A DNA stretch of 64,000 bases from Vibrio fortis (GCF_024347475.1 NZ_AP025487.1:1178001-1242000), one strand, 5' to 3'. Positions 34,625 through 44,036 are shown, counted from the first letter of the stretch. Notes: generated by a model not told the origin, from the sequence alone. Made by a program: numbers and translations.

Positions 34625-34655
34625 AAAGCCACAGATTAACAGTCTGTGGCTTTGT
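34625..34655. terminator. Bidirectional terminator between DUF4250 gene and metR
   Basis: AAAGCCACAGA, loop TTAACAG, TCTGTGGCTTT between convergent genes. Confidence 0.85.
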
Positions 34656-34706
34656 TGTTTTTGGCACTTCTAAATCTGGTGCATCTTTAAAATAGGGTTG
34701 CTACTG

Positions 34707-35618
34707 CTAGACAACCTTGATTCCATCGAGATGACTTTTACTCTGCTGTCTTGCGGTACTGAAGAAAGCTTGTAAATAGCGCTTATCTTTATCCGAGTTC
34801 CTTACAGCTGCAAACAGTCGACGAGATAAACCTTTCCCTAGCGGCTTGCTAGCAATCAAGCCTTGTCTTGAAAACTCACTGATTGCCCAGTTGGGCAGAG
34901 CTGCTACGCCCAAACCTGCAGATACCATTTGTACTAACATCAATGTGTTATCAGCTTGCTTCCATTTTTTAGGCTCGATGCCAGCAGGTTGAAGGAAGTG
35001 TTTCACTACATCGAGGCGCTGTTTCTGAACAGGATAAGAGAGCATGGTCAGATCGAACAAATCTTCCGGCTGGATTGCTTCTTTTTCTGCAAGAGGCGAG
35101 TTAATTGCCGTGATCAGTCGCATCTCGAAGTCAAACAGTGGTTCGTAATGAACTTCCGATCGAGGCTGGATGTCCGAAGTGATCACGAGATCCAGCTCTC
35201 CTGCCATCAGTGCCGGTAAAGGCTCAAAGCCAAAGCCAGATGAGAAATCGAGGGTCACGCTTGGCCAAGTGACCTGATACTCCTTGAGAGCAGGCATCAA
35301 CCATTGAAAACAGGAGTGGCACTCTATCGCCATATGAAGTCGGCCGTTCACATCCTCTTTGAGACTGGCTAATTCGTTCTCTGCTTTGGCCAGTTTAGGC
35401 AACACTTCATCCGCCAATCTGAGCAGGATTTCACCCTCTGACGTGAACTTCACTGGGCGAGTTTTACGCAAAAACAGTTGCCCACCCACACGAGCCTCGA
35501 GATCCTTTAGTTGGTGCGATAACGCAGACTGCGTCAGGTGTAGTGATGTCGCCGTCGCTGTTAAAGATCCACTATCACGCAATGTGGTCAGTGTTCGCAG
35601 GTGTTTGAGCTCTATCAT
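34707..35618 (-). CDS. metR: Methionine biosynthesis activator MetR (LysR family)
   Basis: LTTR of 303 residues that activates metE (and often metH) in response to homocysteine. The HTH region is SGSLTATATSLHLTQSALSHQLKDLEARVGGQLF (residues about 17-50), and the effector domain has MAIECHSCFQWLMPALKEY and GLGVAALPNWAI, both characteristic of MetR. It is divergent from metE with 271 bases between, the standard arrangement. The MetJ boxes at 35694-35717 lie in this gap and probably repress both directions. Confidence 0.94.
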   Translation of the reverse strand: MIELKHLRTLTTLRDSGSLTATATSLHLTQSALSHQLKDLEARVGGQLFLRKTRPVKFTSEGEILLRLADEVLPKLAKAENELASLKEDVNGRLHMAIECHSCFQWLMPALKEYQVTWPSVTLDFSSGFGFEPLPALMAGELDLVITSDIQPRSEVHYEPLFDFEMRLITAINSPLAEKEAIQPEDLFDLTMLSYPVQKQRLDVVKHFLQPAGIEPKKWKQADNTLMLVQMVSAGLGVAALPNWAISEFSRQGLIASKPLGKGLSRRLFAAVRNSDKDKRYLQAFFSTARQQSKSHLDGIKVV

Positions 35619-35693
35619 GAGTGATCCTCATAGTTCCTAAGCTGATGTTTAATATTTCTTAATAACTACCCTACGTCGTTTTTGTGGATGTGT

Positions 35694-35717
35694 AAACATC
35701 TGGACGTCTAAATGTTT
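35694..35717. promoter_or_regulatory. MetJ operator: three tandem met boxes
   Basis: Consecutive 8-base units AAACATCT, GGACGTCT and AAATGTTT compared with the met box consensus AGACGTCT; the middle one matches at 7 of 8. MetJ binds tandem met boxes cooperatively with S-adenosylmethionine. The site is 76 bases from the metR start and 172 from metE. Confidence 0.72.
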
Positions 35718-35791
35718 TCGGTTTTCTCATATGTGAATTCACCAACATGAGGTTTTCTAATAAACAAGTTGAATATTTGGAGATTGTTCAC

Positions 35792-35832
35792 AAAGGCGTT
35801 TGGCGAGATAGTTTAGCCATCCAGACGCCTTT
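35792..35832 (+). promoter_or_regulatory. Hairpin in the metE leader
   Basis: AAAGGCGT pairs with ACGCCTTT, and inside it TGGC pairs with GCCA around an 11-base loop. It ends 57 bases before the metE ATG, probably in the 5' untranslated region. No T run follows, so it is not a plain terminator. Confidence 0.5.
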
Positions 35833-35889
35833 GAATGAAATTAATCAGCGTCTGACCGGATTTAAAAATAGTGATTAAGGAATAGGCTC

Positions 35890-38205
35890 ATGACAACAAC
35901 GACTCATATTTTAGGCTACCCACGTATCGGCGAAAAACGAGAACTCAAATTTGCATTAGAAAAGTATTGGCGTGGGGAAATCGACCAAACTGAACTGAAA
36001 GCAGTCGGTAGCGAACTGCGTCAGCGTAACTGGCAAGCACAATCCGACGCTAATCTGAGCTTTGTTACTGCAGGGGACTTTGCTTGGTACGATCACGTTC
36101 TTGCCACTACGTTACTACTGGGGCATGTACCAAAACGCCACAACAATGGCTTTCCAGATTTAGATACGCTTTTCCGTGTAGGCCGTGGTCAATCTCAGAG
36201 CACTTGCTGCGGCTCGAATCACCACCACGATCAGGACGGAGCGGCAGCGTCAGACATGACCAAATGGTTTAACACCAATTACCACTACATCGTGCCTGAA
36301 TTCAGCAAAGACGATTCATTTGAGGTGAGTTGGCCGCAACTATTTGATGAAGTGAATCAAGCGATAAAAGAGGGGCACAAAGTAAAACCTGTACTGCTAG
36401 GGCCGCTGTCATACCTCTACTTAGGCAAAGAGGTAGAAGAAGGTTTTGACCGTTTGAGCCTATTACCTCGCTTGTTAACCGCGTATCAGGGAATATTAGT
36501 GAAATTGGCGAAGCTTGGTGTGGAGTGGGTGCAAGTTGATGAGCCTATCTTATCGCTAGAGCTTGAAAAACCGTGGGCAGATTCATTCAAACTTGCGTAT
36601 CAAGTCATTCAGGGAGATGTAAAGATCCTCTTAACGACTTACTTTGATTCAGTGAATGAAACACTTAATAAGATCATCGAACTTCCAGTTAACGGCTTAC
36701 ACATTGATTTAGCAGCGGCTCCACAGCAGTTGAATGAGGTTGTCGAAAAGCTCCCTCAAGACTGGGTACTGTCTGCAGGTGTTATCAATGGGCGCAACGT
36801 ATGGCGAGCGGATTTAGCGACACAACTTGCATTGCTGCAACCTGTAAAAGAGGCGTTAGGAGAAAGGCTGTGGGTCGCGAGCTCTTGTTCACTGTTACAC
36901 AGTCCTGTGGACTTGGATCTTGAAGAAACACTAACAGAAGAAGTGAAGAGCTGGTTCGCCTTTGCTAAGCAAAAAGTCACGGAAGTAAGCCTGTTGGGAG
37001 CTGCGCTAGATGGGGACGATAACGCTATCTTAGCGTGTGAAACTTATAGTCAACCGATTGAGGCTCGCAAACAAGCGACCCATGTGAACAAGCCACATGT
37101 TCAAGCACGATTGAAAACGCTGACGAAAGCGATAGGGGAACGAAGCGCGCCTTATGCCGAGCGCGCTGCTCACCAGTCTGAGGTGTTAGGTTTGCCATTA
37201 CTACCAACAACGACGATTGGGTCGTTCCCTCAAACGGGTGAGATTCGTGTACAACGCAGTGCTTATCGCGCAGGGAAACTTAATGAGAGTGAGTACAAAC
37301 AAGCATTGAAAGGGCACATTGCCGACGCTGTAAAACGTCAAGAAGCGCTCGATCTTGATGTGCTGGTGCACGGAGAAGCCGAACGTAATGACATGGTTGA
37401 ATACTTCGCTGAGAACTTAGCGGGTTTTCAAACCACCAAGTTCGGTTGGGTGCAAAGCTACGGTTCTCGCTGCGTAAAACCTGCCATTGTGGTTGCGGAT
37501 ATTGAGCGAGAAAAACCAGTAACCGTTGAGTGGTCGACCTACGCACAGTCACTTACCTCAAAACAGATGAAAGGCATGTTAACAGGGCCGGTAACGATTT
37601 TGTGTTGGACGTTCCCACGTGAAGACATCTCTCGCAAAGAGATAGCTAACCAATTAGCTTTCGCGCTGCGTGACGAGGTTTCAGATTTGCAAGATGCAGG
37701 CATCAATATTATTCAGATCGATGAACCTGCGATTCGAGAAGGATTACCTTTAAAGAAAGCAGCTCATGCAGAGTACTTAGAATGGGCGGTTGATGCGTTT
37801 AAAGTTGCTGCCGCAAGTGCCAAGCCTGAAACGCAAATCCACACCCACATGTGTTACAGCGAGTTTAACGAGATCATTGAATCTGTTGCGGCACTTGATG
37901 CAGACGTGATTACGATTGAAACCTCTCGCTCGAATATGGAGTTGCTCAAAGCGTTCGAAGAGTTTAACTATCCAAATGAGATTGGACCGGGTGTGTATGA
38001 TATTCACTCGCCAAACATTCCATCAGAAGAGTGGATTGTAGGACTTCTTAAGAAAGCAGCAGAAAAGATCTCGGCAGAGCGTCTTTGGGCGAACCCTGAC
38101 TGCGGCCTTAAAACACGCAATTGGTCAGAAACCGAAGCAGCACTAGCCAACCTTGTCTCGGCAACCAAAACACTGCGTAAAGAGTGGGAAGCTGAGGGAG
38201 TGTAA
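35890..38205 (+). CDS. metE: Cobalamin-independent methionine synthase
   Basis: Transfers methyl from 5-methyltetrahydropteroyl-triglutamate to homocysteine. 771 residues, two related barrels. Zinc ligands are visible at His653 and Cys655 (HTHMCYSEF), Glu677 and Cys738 (NPDCGLKTR), and the [10 protein letters not shown] segment is conserved. An unusual feature is a Cys/His-rich stretch at residues 104-116 (Cys106-Cys107, His111-His113) just before [14 protein letters not shown], where the E. coli enzyme, as I recall it, has a short Ala/Pro loop. Start ATG at 35890 with AAGGAA upstream. Divergent from metR, under MetR and probably MetJ. Confidence 0.97.
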   Translation: MTTTTHILGYPRIGEKRELKFALEKYWRGEIDQTELKAVGSELRQRNWQAQSDANLSFVTAGDFAWYDHVLATTLLLGHVPKRHNNGFPDLDTLFRVGRGQSQSTCCGSNHHHDQDGAAASDMTKWFNTNYHYIVPEFSKDDSFEVSWPQLFDEVNQAIKEGHKVKPVLLGPLSYLYLGKEVEEGFDRLSLLPRLLTAYQGILVKLAKLGVEWVQVDEPILSLELEKPWADSFKLAYQVIQGDVKILLTTYFDSVNETLNKIIELPVNGLHIDLAAAPQQLNEVVEKLPQDWVLSAGVINGRNVWRADLATQLALLQPVKEALGERLWVASSCSLLHSPVDLDLEETLTEEVKSWFAFAKQKVTEVSLLGAALDGDDNAILACETYSQPIEARKQATHVNKPHVQARLKTLTKAIGERSAPYAERAAHQSEVLGLPLLPTTTIGSFPQTGEIRVQRSAYRAGKLNESEYKQALKGHIADAVKRQEALDLDVLVHGEAERNDMVEYFAENLAGFQTTKFGWVQSYGSRCVKPAIVVADIEREKPVTVEWSTYAQSLTSKQMKGMLTGPVTILCWTFPREDISRKEIANQLAFALRDEVSDLQDAGINIIQIDEPAIREGLPLKKAAHAEYLEWAVDAFKVAAASAKPETQIHTHMCYSEFNEIIESVAALDADVITIETSRSNMELLKAFEEFNYPNEIGPGVYDIHSPNIPSEEWIVGLLKKAAEKISAERLWANPDCGLKTRNWSETEAALANLVSATKTLRKEWEAEGV

Positions 38206-38255
38206 GATAAGTAAAGCTTGAGTAAGGCTTTGTATCTAATGCCTTACTGGCATAA

Positions 38256-38281
38256 AAAAGCCTCGCACTCGCGAGGCTTTT
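38256..38281. terminator. Bidirectional terminator between metE and aspS
   Basis: AAAAGCCTCGC, loop ACTC, GCGAGGCTTTT between convergent genes. Confidence 0.87.
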
Positions 38282-38307
38282 GCTTTTCATCTTGCTCGAA
38301 TCTCGAA

Positions 38308-38703
38308 CTAGCTGCCGCTTTCGCAGGTCTGCTTGCTTATGAGCTGCTCAACCATCAATTGACCACGAGTATTACGTATCTTGATGTTGTATGCCAAGCC
38401 CATGTCTAAGTTGGCACGTACTTCAGAGTTGGTACAGTAGCTATTAACGCTGGTTTTCAATACTTGATTGAGTGGCTTTGCACCTTGAGCATCTTGGTTG
38501 TAGATCATCATGATTTCAATCACGGTGTTCTTTGCCAAGACACGCATGACTTTCAACGGGCCGTATTCGATCGGTAGTCCCGCTGATAGAACACCTGCTC
38601 GGTGTTGCGCCATCATCTCTAATTGACGTTGTTGGTCTTGGTCACTTGAACTACAACCCGCAAGAACGAGTGCAGCCAGTGATCCGATAATCCACTTTTT
38701 CAC
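38308..38703 (-). CDS. aspS: Type II secretion pilotin AspS
   Basis: Small outer-membrane lipoprotein, 131 residues, that escorts the type II secretin to the outer membrane in Vibrio. The lipobox LAGC gives Cys17 followed by Ser-Ser-Ser, an outer-membrane sorting context. The body (QQRQLEMMAQHRAGVLSAGLPIEYGPLKVMRV, SVNSYC, LAYNIKIRNTRGQLMVEQLISKQTC) fits the AspS family, with the two cysteines positioned for the pilotin disulfide. In V. cholerae aspS (VC1703) is next to metE (VC1704) as here, from memory. The first gene after metE, transcribed toward it; yciI lies one base upstream. Confidence 0.85.
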   Translation of the reverse strand: MKKWIIGSLAALVLAGCSSSDQDQQRQLEMMAQHRAGVLSAGLPIEYGPLKVMRVLAKNTVIEIMMIYNQDAQGAKPLNQVLKTSVNSYCTNSEVRANLDMGLAYNIKIRNTRGQLMVEQLISKQTCESGS

Positions 38704-38704
38704 T

Positions 38705-39001
38705 TTAAAATACTTTCTTAAATGGTTTTACAATCACATTAGCATAGACGCCAGCTTCAATATATGGGTCTGCATCAGCCCAAGCTTGCGCTTCTTCTAG
38801 TGAGTTAAATTCTGCAATGACTGTCGAGCCAGTAAAACCCGCTTCGCCAGGGTTATCTGAATCGATAGCTGGCATTGGTCCTGCTGTTAATAAGCGGCCT
38901 TCATCGTGAAGTGTTTGTAGGCGTTCTAGGTGTTGAGGGCGAACGCTCAGGCGCTTTTCCAATGAGTTTTCGACGTCTTGAGAAAAAATCACGTACCACA
39001 T
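38705..39001 (-). CDS. yciI: YciI family protein
   Basis: 98-residue ferredoxin-like-fold protein of the YCII superfamily. [31 protein letters not shown] and [29 protein letters not shown] match the family, including the conserved His in RPQHLERL. Its role is unknown in gammaproteobacteria. One base separates its stop from the aspS start, so they probably share a transcript. Confidence 0.92.
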   Translation of the reverse strand: MWYVIFSQDVENSLEKRLSVRPQHLERLQTLHDEGRLLTAGPMPAIDSDNPGEAGFTGSTVIAEFNSLEEAQAWADADPYIEAGVYANVIVKPFKKVF

Positions 39002-39130
39002 ATTGGTATATCCTTATTTATACTTCACAAAAAAGAGGCTCGGTGAGCTATGTAGCTAATTTACGCGAACTAATCGTATTTGGAAGGGGGAAAAACAAGA
39101 AAGTGTGAATTGGTGCGCGTCGAAGAGGCT

Positions 39131-39205
39131 GGGTCTTTAAAAGCTGAGTGGAAAACGCTCTAAAGACCCGAAATTAGAAGGCTATTCGTCTGTTTAGCGA
39201 ATGGC
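39131..39205. other. Two hairpins between yciA and yciI
   Basis: GGGTCTTTA (39131-39139) with TAAAGACCC (39161-39169), enclosing GAGTG/CGCTC; then GCTATTCG (39181-39188) with CGAATGGC (39198-39205), directly after the yciA stop. The second probably ends or stabilises the yciA transcript; neither has a T run on the minus strand. Confidence 0.45.
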
Positions 39206-39601
39206 TTATTTGGCAATAGCGCGAGGTTTACCTTCAGAATCAATGGCAACATAGTTAAAAGTTGCGTCACATACCATGAAACGGTCTTCGATTCCGTGGT
39301 CACGAACCGGCTTAACCCATACCGCTAAGTCAATGCTCATTGAAGTGCGACCGATTTTTGTGCACTCACCGTAAACACATACTACGTCACCTACCTTCAC
39401 TGGCTTTTTGAACGTGATACTTGAAACCGATACGGTTACGATGCGGCCGCATGAAATTTCTTTCGCTAAAATACCACCCGCTAAATCAAGTTGAGACATG
39501 ATCCAGCCACCGAACACGTCGCCATTGGCATTGGTGTCGGCAGGCATAGCAAGGGTGCGAAGAAGAAGTTGGCCTTTTGGCGCATCAGAAGTGTGACTCA
39601 T
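39206..39601 (-). CDS. yciA: Acyl-CoA thioesterase YciA
   Basis: Hot-dog-fold thioesterase, 131 residues from the ATG at 39601 (MSHTSDAPKGQLLLRTLAMP); the frame extends to 39625 without need. Conserved elements are NANGDVFGGWIMSQLDLAGG with the catalytic Asp, and FKKPVKVGDVVCVYGE and ATFNYVAID. It hydrolyses a broad range of acyl-CoAs. Neighbours yciI and yciB form the same block in many Vibrio and enterics near trp. Confidence 0.93.
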   Translation of the reverse strand: MSHTSDAPKGQLLLRTLAMPADTNANGDVFGGWIMSQLDLAGGILAKEISCGRIVTVSVSSITFKKPVKVGDVVCVYGECTKIGRTSMSIDLAVWVKPVRDHGIEDRFMVCDATFNYVAIDSEGKPRAIAK

Positions 39602-39719
39602 TATAAGGGATTCCCAAAACATCAATAAGTCAGTGGCCAGCGTTTATCCTATTGGCCACTGTGAACGAAATTATGTGCAAGATTGTAACAAAAAATGAGA
39701 TTGAGATCTCATTCGACCA

Positions 39720-40286
39720 TTACTCATCGTCTCTATTTTTTTCAGACACTGAGTGGTGTTTTTCTTCAGGTAGGTTTTTGTAAATGTATAGGCCAGTTAA
39801 TAGTGTGAATGTGATCGTGGCGATCAACAAACCGAACACTTTGAAGTTCACCCAAGCATCGAGCGATAAGCTGAACGCGACATAGATGTTCAGGGCGGCA
39901 CATAGTGTGAAAAATGCCGTCCATGCCCAATTAATCTTGCTCCATACAGAATCAGGTAGCGTGAGCTCTTTTCCAAGCATTCCTTTAATCGCCGGCTTAC
40001 CCATCAATTGGCTGACGGTTAACCCAATAGCGAACAGCGCATAGACAATAGTGACCTTCCATTTGATAAAGTCATCGTCATGCAGGAAGATTGTCATACC
40101 ACCAAACACCGCCACCATAGCGAAAGTGATAACTTGCATTTTTTCTACTTTTTTATATAGCAGGTAGGTGAGTGCTATTTGAATGGCGGTTGCAGCAATC
40201 AATGCGCCAGTGGCCGTATAGATGTCGTACATCTTATACAGGGCGAAGAAGATGATGAGTGGGATAAAGTCGATGATTTGCTTCAT
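39720..40286 (-). CDS. yciB: Inner membrane septation protein YciB (IspZ)
   Basis: Five-helix inner-membrane protein, 188 residues from the ATG at 40286 ([30 protein letters not shown], the family N-terminus). Downstream are [27 protein letters not shown] and [16 protein letters not shown] segments typical of YciB. It interacts with division and elongation proteins in E. coli and affects envelope integrity. The longer frame to 40319 adds 11 residues with no support. Confidence 0.93.
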   Translation of the reverse strand: MKQIIDFIPLIIFFALYKMYDIYTATGALIAATAIQIALTYLLYKKVEKMQVITFAMVAVFGGMTIFLHDDDFIKWKVTIVYALFAIGLTVSQLMGKPAIKGMLGKELTLPDSVWSKINWAWTAFFTLCAALNIYVAFSLSLDAWVNFKVFGLLIATITFTLLTGLYIYKNLPEEKHHSVSEKNRDDE

Positions 40287-40395
40287 TTTGAACCGAACAT
40301 CCTGTTGAGATACCTCCATTCAGTCTAGCCAAAAGTGCTTCGATTCAAAATAGAAGGAAGCACTTGAAAAATGAAATGTTTGATTGAGCGGCTTG

Positions 40396-40644
40396 TCACC
40401 GAGTGCATGAAGTTTGGTAGCGTGGGATAAGCTGCTTAATGTCTTCCAAATAACCTTCACTTTTAAGGTTATCAAGGGTTTGCTCCAGCTCTTCTTCACT
40501 CATTGTGAAGCATGTCGACTTACCTGTCGTTAGGTCTAAATACTCGTGATATTCACGTTCTGTGAAGTGGCCGATACGATCCATGAGTAGTGTTTTGATT
40601 CCATGGTGAATTAAGCCGTAATACGTGTGTCTTTGTAAGGTCAT
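40396..40644 (-). CDS. Small protein of unknown function (82 aa)
   Basis: A hydrophilic protein with no signal or membrane segment. Residues about 28-65 (REYHEYLDLTTGKSTCFTMSEEELEQTLDNLKSEGYLED) recall the GemA/DUF1018 pattern in Mu-like phages, where a similar LTG-K-S...L-E-EL-LDHL layout occurs; this may be chance. An AGGA sits before the ATG at 40644 (reading TCCGGAGGATAGGCTATG on the minus strand), a strong ribosome site, which supports coding. It could be a conserved Vibrio protein with no phage link, since no other phage gene is near. Confidence 0.65.
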   Translation of the reverse strand: MTLQRHTYYGLIHHGIKTLLMDRIGHFTEREYHEYLDLTTGKSTCFTMSEEELEQTLDNLKSEGYLEDIKQLIPRYQTSCTR

Positions 40645-40972
40645 AGCCTATCCTCCGGACAAGCTGCAGTGAGAAAAAATGCAACCTGCTTAATATTGGT
40701 TGGGTTGTCTATGACAAAGCAATTCGAATGCCATTTTCATATAGAAGGTGGAATTTTCAACTCAGAGCAGTAATTTGTCCCACCTTTTCATTCAGTTAAA
40801 AGAATGCTTAGTCTGCTTTCACCAAAACAATACGTGTTGTGAGAAGAATAGTTTTATTTTGAGAGGCAATTTTGCACATCAATTTAGGAATAACTTGATT
40901 CTCAAATTGATAATTGTGGTTGCCGTGCACGGAAAAGCTTTGCCTCAAAGGTATTTGGCTTTCCATTGGTGG
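40645..40972. other. 328-base gap with no supported gene
   Basis: Contains the promoter region of the 82-residue gene and the 3' side of the LysR gene. The one open frame (40748-41002, plus) overlaps the LysR end, has no ribosome site and an unusual His/Cys/Phe-rich translation, so I do not call it. No hairpin terminator seen. Confidence 0.6.
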
Positions 40973-41860
40973 CTAATCCACCAACCAATCAACCAGAGTT
41001 GATAATGACGTATTTTGACGATTCTTGGGTTGTAGAAGGAAATAACCATTCCCCGAGAACACACTGCCTTCACTCACTTTTACTAATCTGCCTAAATCGA
41101 TGTCTTGCTTAGCAAGGGTGATATCACCGATGGCGATGCCGAAGCCTTGCATCGCGGCGTTCATTGCTTGATCGAGCGTTGCAAATTGCTGGTTGTTCTT
41201 GCTTGAAAGCTCATTACTGCCGATATGCTCAAGCCATAGTCGCCAATCACTCTGCTCATTATTGGCGTGCAACCAAGTGTACTGGGACAGCTTGTGTGGC
41301 TTGATGAGGTTTGACTCGGAGTCTATGAGATGCTCGTTCACAATGATCTGCGATTGGCATATCGGAGCCAACTGCTCGTTAAACAAGAGCTGGCTAACAA
41401 TTGAGTGTTGGTTTGGCTTTTTACCATAGGTAATGACAGCATCAAATGGGTCAAAACTAGGCTCAAAAACATGCTTGATAGTCGATGTTAGCTCGACATC
41501 AATCTCAGGGTAAGCCTGTTGAAATGACATGAGTTTGGGTAACAGCCAGGAGGTAATACAACTCGGGGCATTGAGTTTGATCTTCGAGGGCGAGCTCGAC
41601 ACCTGATTGAGAGCCGACTGCAGTTGTTGAATGGTTGCTTGAATAAGCGGAACTAACTCTTCGCCTTTTGGTGTTAACGACAGCCCACGAGCATGACGAT
41701 AAAAAAGATCACACCCCAAATTATCTTCGAAAGACAAAACCTGACGACTAACAGCACCTTGAGTGACATTTAGCTCTTGAGCAGCACGTGTAAAGTTTAA
41801 GTGCTTTGCCGTAGATAGAAAGGCAAGCAAGGTTTTGGTTGAAGGGAGTGCGTGGTTCAT
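40973..41860 (-). CDS. LysR-family regulator (GcvA-like)
   Basis: LTTR of 295 residues. The HTH is HLNFTRAAQELNVTQGAVSRQVLSFEDNLGCDLFYRHARGLSLTPKGEEL (residues about 19-68), the GcvA/DsdC-type pattern with TQGAVSRQ. The effector domain includes APSCITSWLLPKLMSFQQAYPEIDVEL and AAMQGFGIAIGD. It is divergent from the aminotransferase and binding-protein genes with 181 bases between, so these are its probable targets, with an amino acid as the likely effector. Confidence 0.9.
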   Translation of the reverse strand: MNHALPSTKTLLAFLSTAKHLNFTRAAQELNVTQGAVSRQVLSFEDNLGCDLFYRHARGLSLTPKGEELVPLIQATIQQLQSALNQVSSSPSKIKLNAPSCITSWLLPKLMSFQQAYPEIDVELTSTIKHVFEPSFDPFDAVITYGKKPNQHSIVSQLLFNEQLAPICQSQIIVNEHLIDSESNLIKPHKLSQYTWLHANNEQSDWRLWLEHIGSNELSSKNNQQFATLDQAMNAAMQGFGIAIGDITLAKQDIDLGRLVKVSEGSVFSGNGYFLLQPKNRQNTSLSTLVDWLVD

Positions 41861-42041
41861 ATGTTTACCTATGATTTTTTATCATGGCTATTATGTAAAT
41901 ATTTCGATTCATTTATCAATAGTGTTCTGTTTGAATGTAAATACTTAATCATCATTTGTGATTCAATATGTGTATATGTCACATAAATTGAATATGAAAG
42001 CGATGGTGAAGATATTTTGATTATTTGGAAAGGATCGCCTC

Positions 42042-43166
42042 TTGATATCTTTTATCGATAACTTAGTGCCTCAGGCCGTAAAAAAATTAATACCTTATCA
42101 ATCAGCAAGAAGAATCGGTGGTGACGGGCGTGTTTGGTTAAATGCAAACGAACTAGAGAGCACTCTGTTTCCGGGGGAAGTAGGGCATAACCGTTACCCA
42201 GACTTTTTGCCGCAAGATATCGCGAAGGCATACCAAGCGTATTGTGAAACTGATGCGGCGGCGGTTGCCGTGCGCGGTGCTGATGAAGCGATTGATTTAA
42301 TAATCAGAACATTCTGCAAGCCCGCTCAAGACAAAATACTGATCTGCTCGCCAACCTACGCAATGTATGAGTTTTGTGCCGATGCGCTGGCGATTGAAAC
42401 GCTCGATTCACCTCTGAAAGAGGATTTCTGTCTAAATGTTCCTGATGTGGTGAACAAAGCGGAGTTGGCGAACATCGTTTTTCTATGCTCTCCCAACAAC
42501 CCTACCGGCAATGTGATTCCTAAAGCGGATTTGATCGAGGTACTAGAAGGGACTCAAGGAAAATCGCTGGTGGTCGTAGATGAAGCGTATATAGAGTTCG
42601 AACCTCAAACATCGGCTGTGAGCTTGATTGAGCGTTACCCTCATTTAGTGGTGATTCGTACTTTGTCCAAGGCGTTTGGGCTTGCTGCAGTACGTTGTGG
42701 GTTTATCATAGCGAGCCCAAATGTAATGCAGTATGTAGCCAAACTGATACCGCCGTATCCAATGCCAGATTGCTCATCACAAATCGTATTAGAGGCGTTA
42801 TCAGATGAACGCGTTTCAGTAATGCAAGATGCCGTACGACAGTTGATTGAAGTGCGTAACCATTTCGCAGCTCAACTGGCGCAATTCGATTTCGTTGAGA
42901 AGGTTTACCCGTCGTCGACCAACTTTGTATTGTTAAAGCACAAGCCTGAACACCAATTGTTTAGTGTGTTGGCAAAAAATGGCATTGTGACGAGGAACCA
43001 ACATCATGAGCCAGCGTTACGTAATTGCGTTCGCATCAGTATTGGCAGCCAAGAGAGTATGGATGAAGTGATCGCGTCACTTAATCACTACCAAAAAGAA
43101 TTACATCAGAGACAACAAGCTCAAACTAAAGAACCTCAATTTCAACTTGATAAAAATCATATCTAG
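42042..43166 (+). CDS. HisC-like pyridoxal-phosphate aminotransferase
   Basis: Class I/II aminotransferase of 374 residues of the histidinol-phosphate aminotransferase type. Visible are NANELESTLFPGEVGHNRYPDFLP, the FLCSPNNPTGN motif, VVDEAYIEF, and the PLP lysine in RTLSKAFGLAAVRCG (Lys about residue 213). It starts at TTG 42042 with AGGA at 42031-42034. It is not in a his operon: the neighbour is a basic or polar amino-acid-binding protein gene, so it is more likely a catabolic paralog. The last 20 residues are Gln-rich and beyond the usual end. Confidence 0.86.
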   Translation: MISFIDNLVPQAVKKLIPYQSARRIGGDGRVWLNANELESTLFPGEVGHNRYPDFLPQDIAKAYQAYCETDAAAVAVRGADEAIDLIIRTFCKPAQDKILICSPTYAMYEFCADALAIETLDSPLKEDFCLNVPDVVNKAELANIVFLCSPNNPTGNVIPKADLIEVLEGTQGKSLVVVDEAYIEFEPQTSAVSLIERYPHLVVIRTLSKAFGLAAVRCGFIIASPNVMQYVAKLIPPYPMPDCSSQIVLEALSDERVSVMQDAVRQLIEVRNHFAAQLAQFDFVEKVYPSSTNFVLLKHKPEHQLFSVLAKNGIVTRNQHHEPALRNCVRISIGSQESMDEVIASLNHYQKELHQRQQAQTKEPQFQLDKNHI

Positions 43167-43173
43167 GATGGCA

Positions 43174-43950
43174 ATGATGAAAAAGATATTACTAGGACTC
43201 ACTTGCGCTGCAGCTTTACTTGGTACCACCGTACAAGCGAAAGAGATTCGTTTGGCGTCAGACTTTACTTATCCGCCATTTAATTACAAAAACAGTGAAG
43301 GTGTGCCGGTGGGCTTCGACATCGAAATTGCTGATGCCCTATGTGAACAAGCAAAACTGGATTGTACTTGGGTATCTCAAAGCTGGGATTCACTTATTCC
43401 TAGCTTGTTGGCCAGAAAATCAGACGTGATCATGGCATCAATGCGTATTACAGAAGAGCGCAAGCGTAAGATCCTGTTTACTGATAAGTACTACCAAACC
43501 CCAGCAGTATTCGTTGCTGCTAAAAGTGCGACATTCGATATTAACCAAGATGGCTTAGCGGGTAAGACCATCGGTGTGCAGCAAGGCACTATTCATGATC
43601 GATATGTGACGGATAAGTTCGGCAGTGTCGCAACCATTAAGCGCTACACTGGCCAAGATGAAGTCTACCTTGATCTTCAGAACGGTCGTTTAGATGTTAC
43701 TTTTGGTAACTCAGATCAGTTATCGCTCGCTTTCTTGGATAAGGCAGAGGGTGCAGATTTCGAATTTAAAGGTAAAGCGGTAACCGATAAAGCCTATATC
43801 GGTGAAGGCACGGCACTCGCGTTAAGAAAACAAGACGCAAAGTTAGCAGAACAGTTTAACAATGCTATCGAAGAGATACGAGCAAACGGCACCTACGATA
43901 AGATCGCTGCTAAGTATTTCTCTTTTGATATCTATGGTAGTGATTTGTAA
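43174..43950 (+). CDS. Periplasmic amino-acid-binding protein (arginine/lysine/histidine type)
   Basis: SBP_bac_3 receptor of 258 residues. Signal peptide MMKKILLGLTCAAALLGTTVQA, then EIRLASDFTYPPFNYKNSEGVPVGFDIEIADALCEQAKLDCTWVSQSWDSLIPSLLARKSDVIMASMRITEERK, a classic HisJ/ArgT layout with the R-x-T (MRIT) carboxylate-binding motif. AGGA at 43165-43168 supports the ATG at 43174. No permease or ATPase gene follows, so it is an orphan receptor that must share a transporter encoded elsewhere, or serves the chemoreceptor at 44223. A terminator at 44037 ends the unit. Confidence 0.9.
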   Translation: MMKKILLGLTCAAALLGTTVQAKEIRLASDFTYPPFNYKNSEGVPVGFDIEIADALCEQAKLDCTWVSQSWDSLIPSLLARKSDVIMASMRITEERKRKILFTDKYYQTPAVFVAAKSATFDINQDGLAGKTIGVQQGTIHDRYVTDKFGSVATIKRYTGQDEVYLDLQNGRLDVTFGNSDQLSLAFLDKAEGADFEFKGKAVTDKAYIGEGTALALRKQDAKLAEQFNNAIEEIRANGTYDKIAAKYFSFDIYGSDL

Positions 43951-44036
43951 ATTCGAAGCACCGATGTTGAAAAATAAATTAAACGACGAATTATGAGCAC
44001 AATAGAAATGCTATTCGTTTAATATTGATTAATAAT

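Noticed and set aside
35733..35742. GTGAATTCAC as a MetR site
   Set aside because: MetR sites are TGAA-N5-TTCA; here the halves are fused with no spacer. It may still be part of a weaker site, but I do not call it.
35640..35889. Cobalamin or SAM riboswitch before metE
   Set aside because: No B12-box or SAM riboswitch core pattern seen; met boxes and one hairpin explain what is visible.
37280..37552. 90-codon ORF antisense to metE
   Set aside because: Lies wholly inside a secure gene; shadow frame.
40748..41002. 84-codon plus-strand ORF
   Set aside because: Overlaps the end of the LysR gene, no ribosome site, improbable His/Cys/Phe-rich translation.
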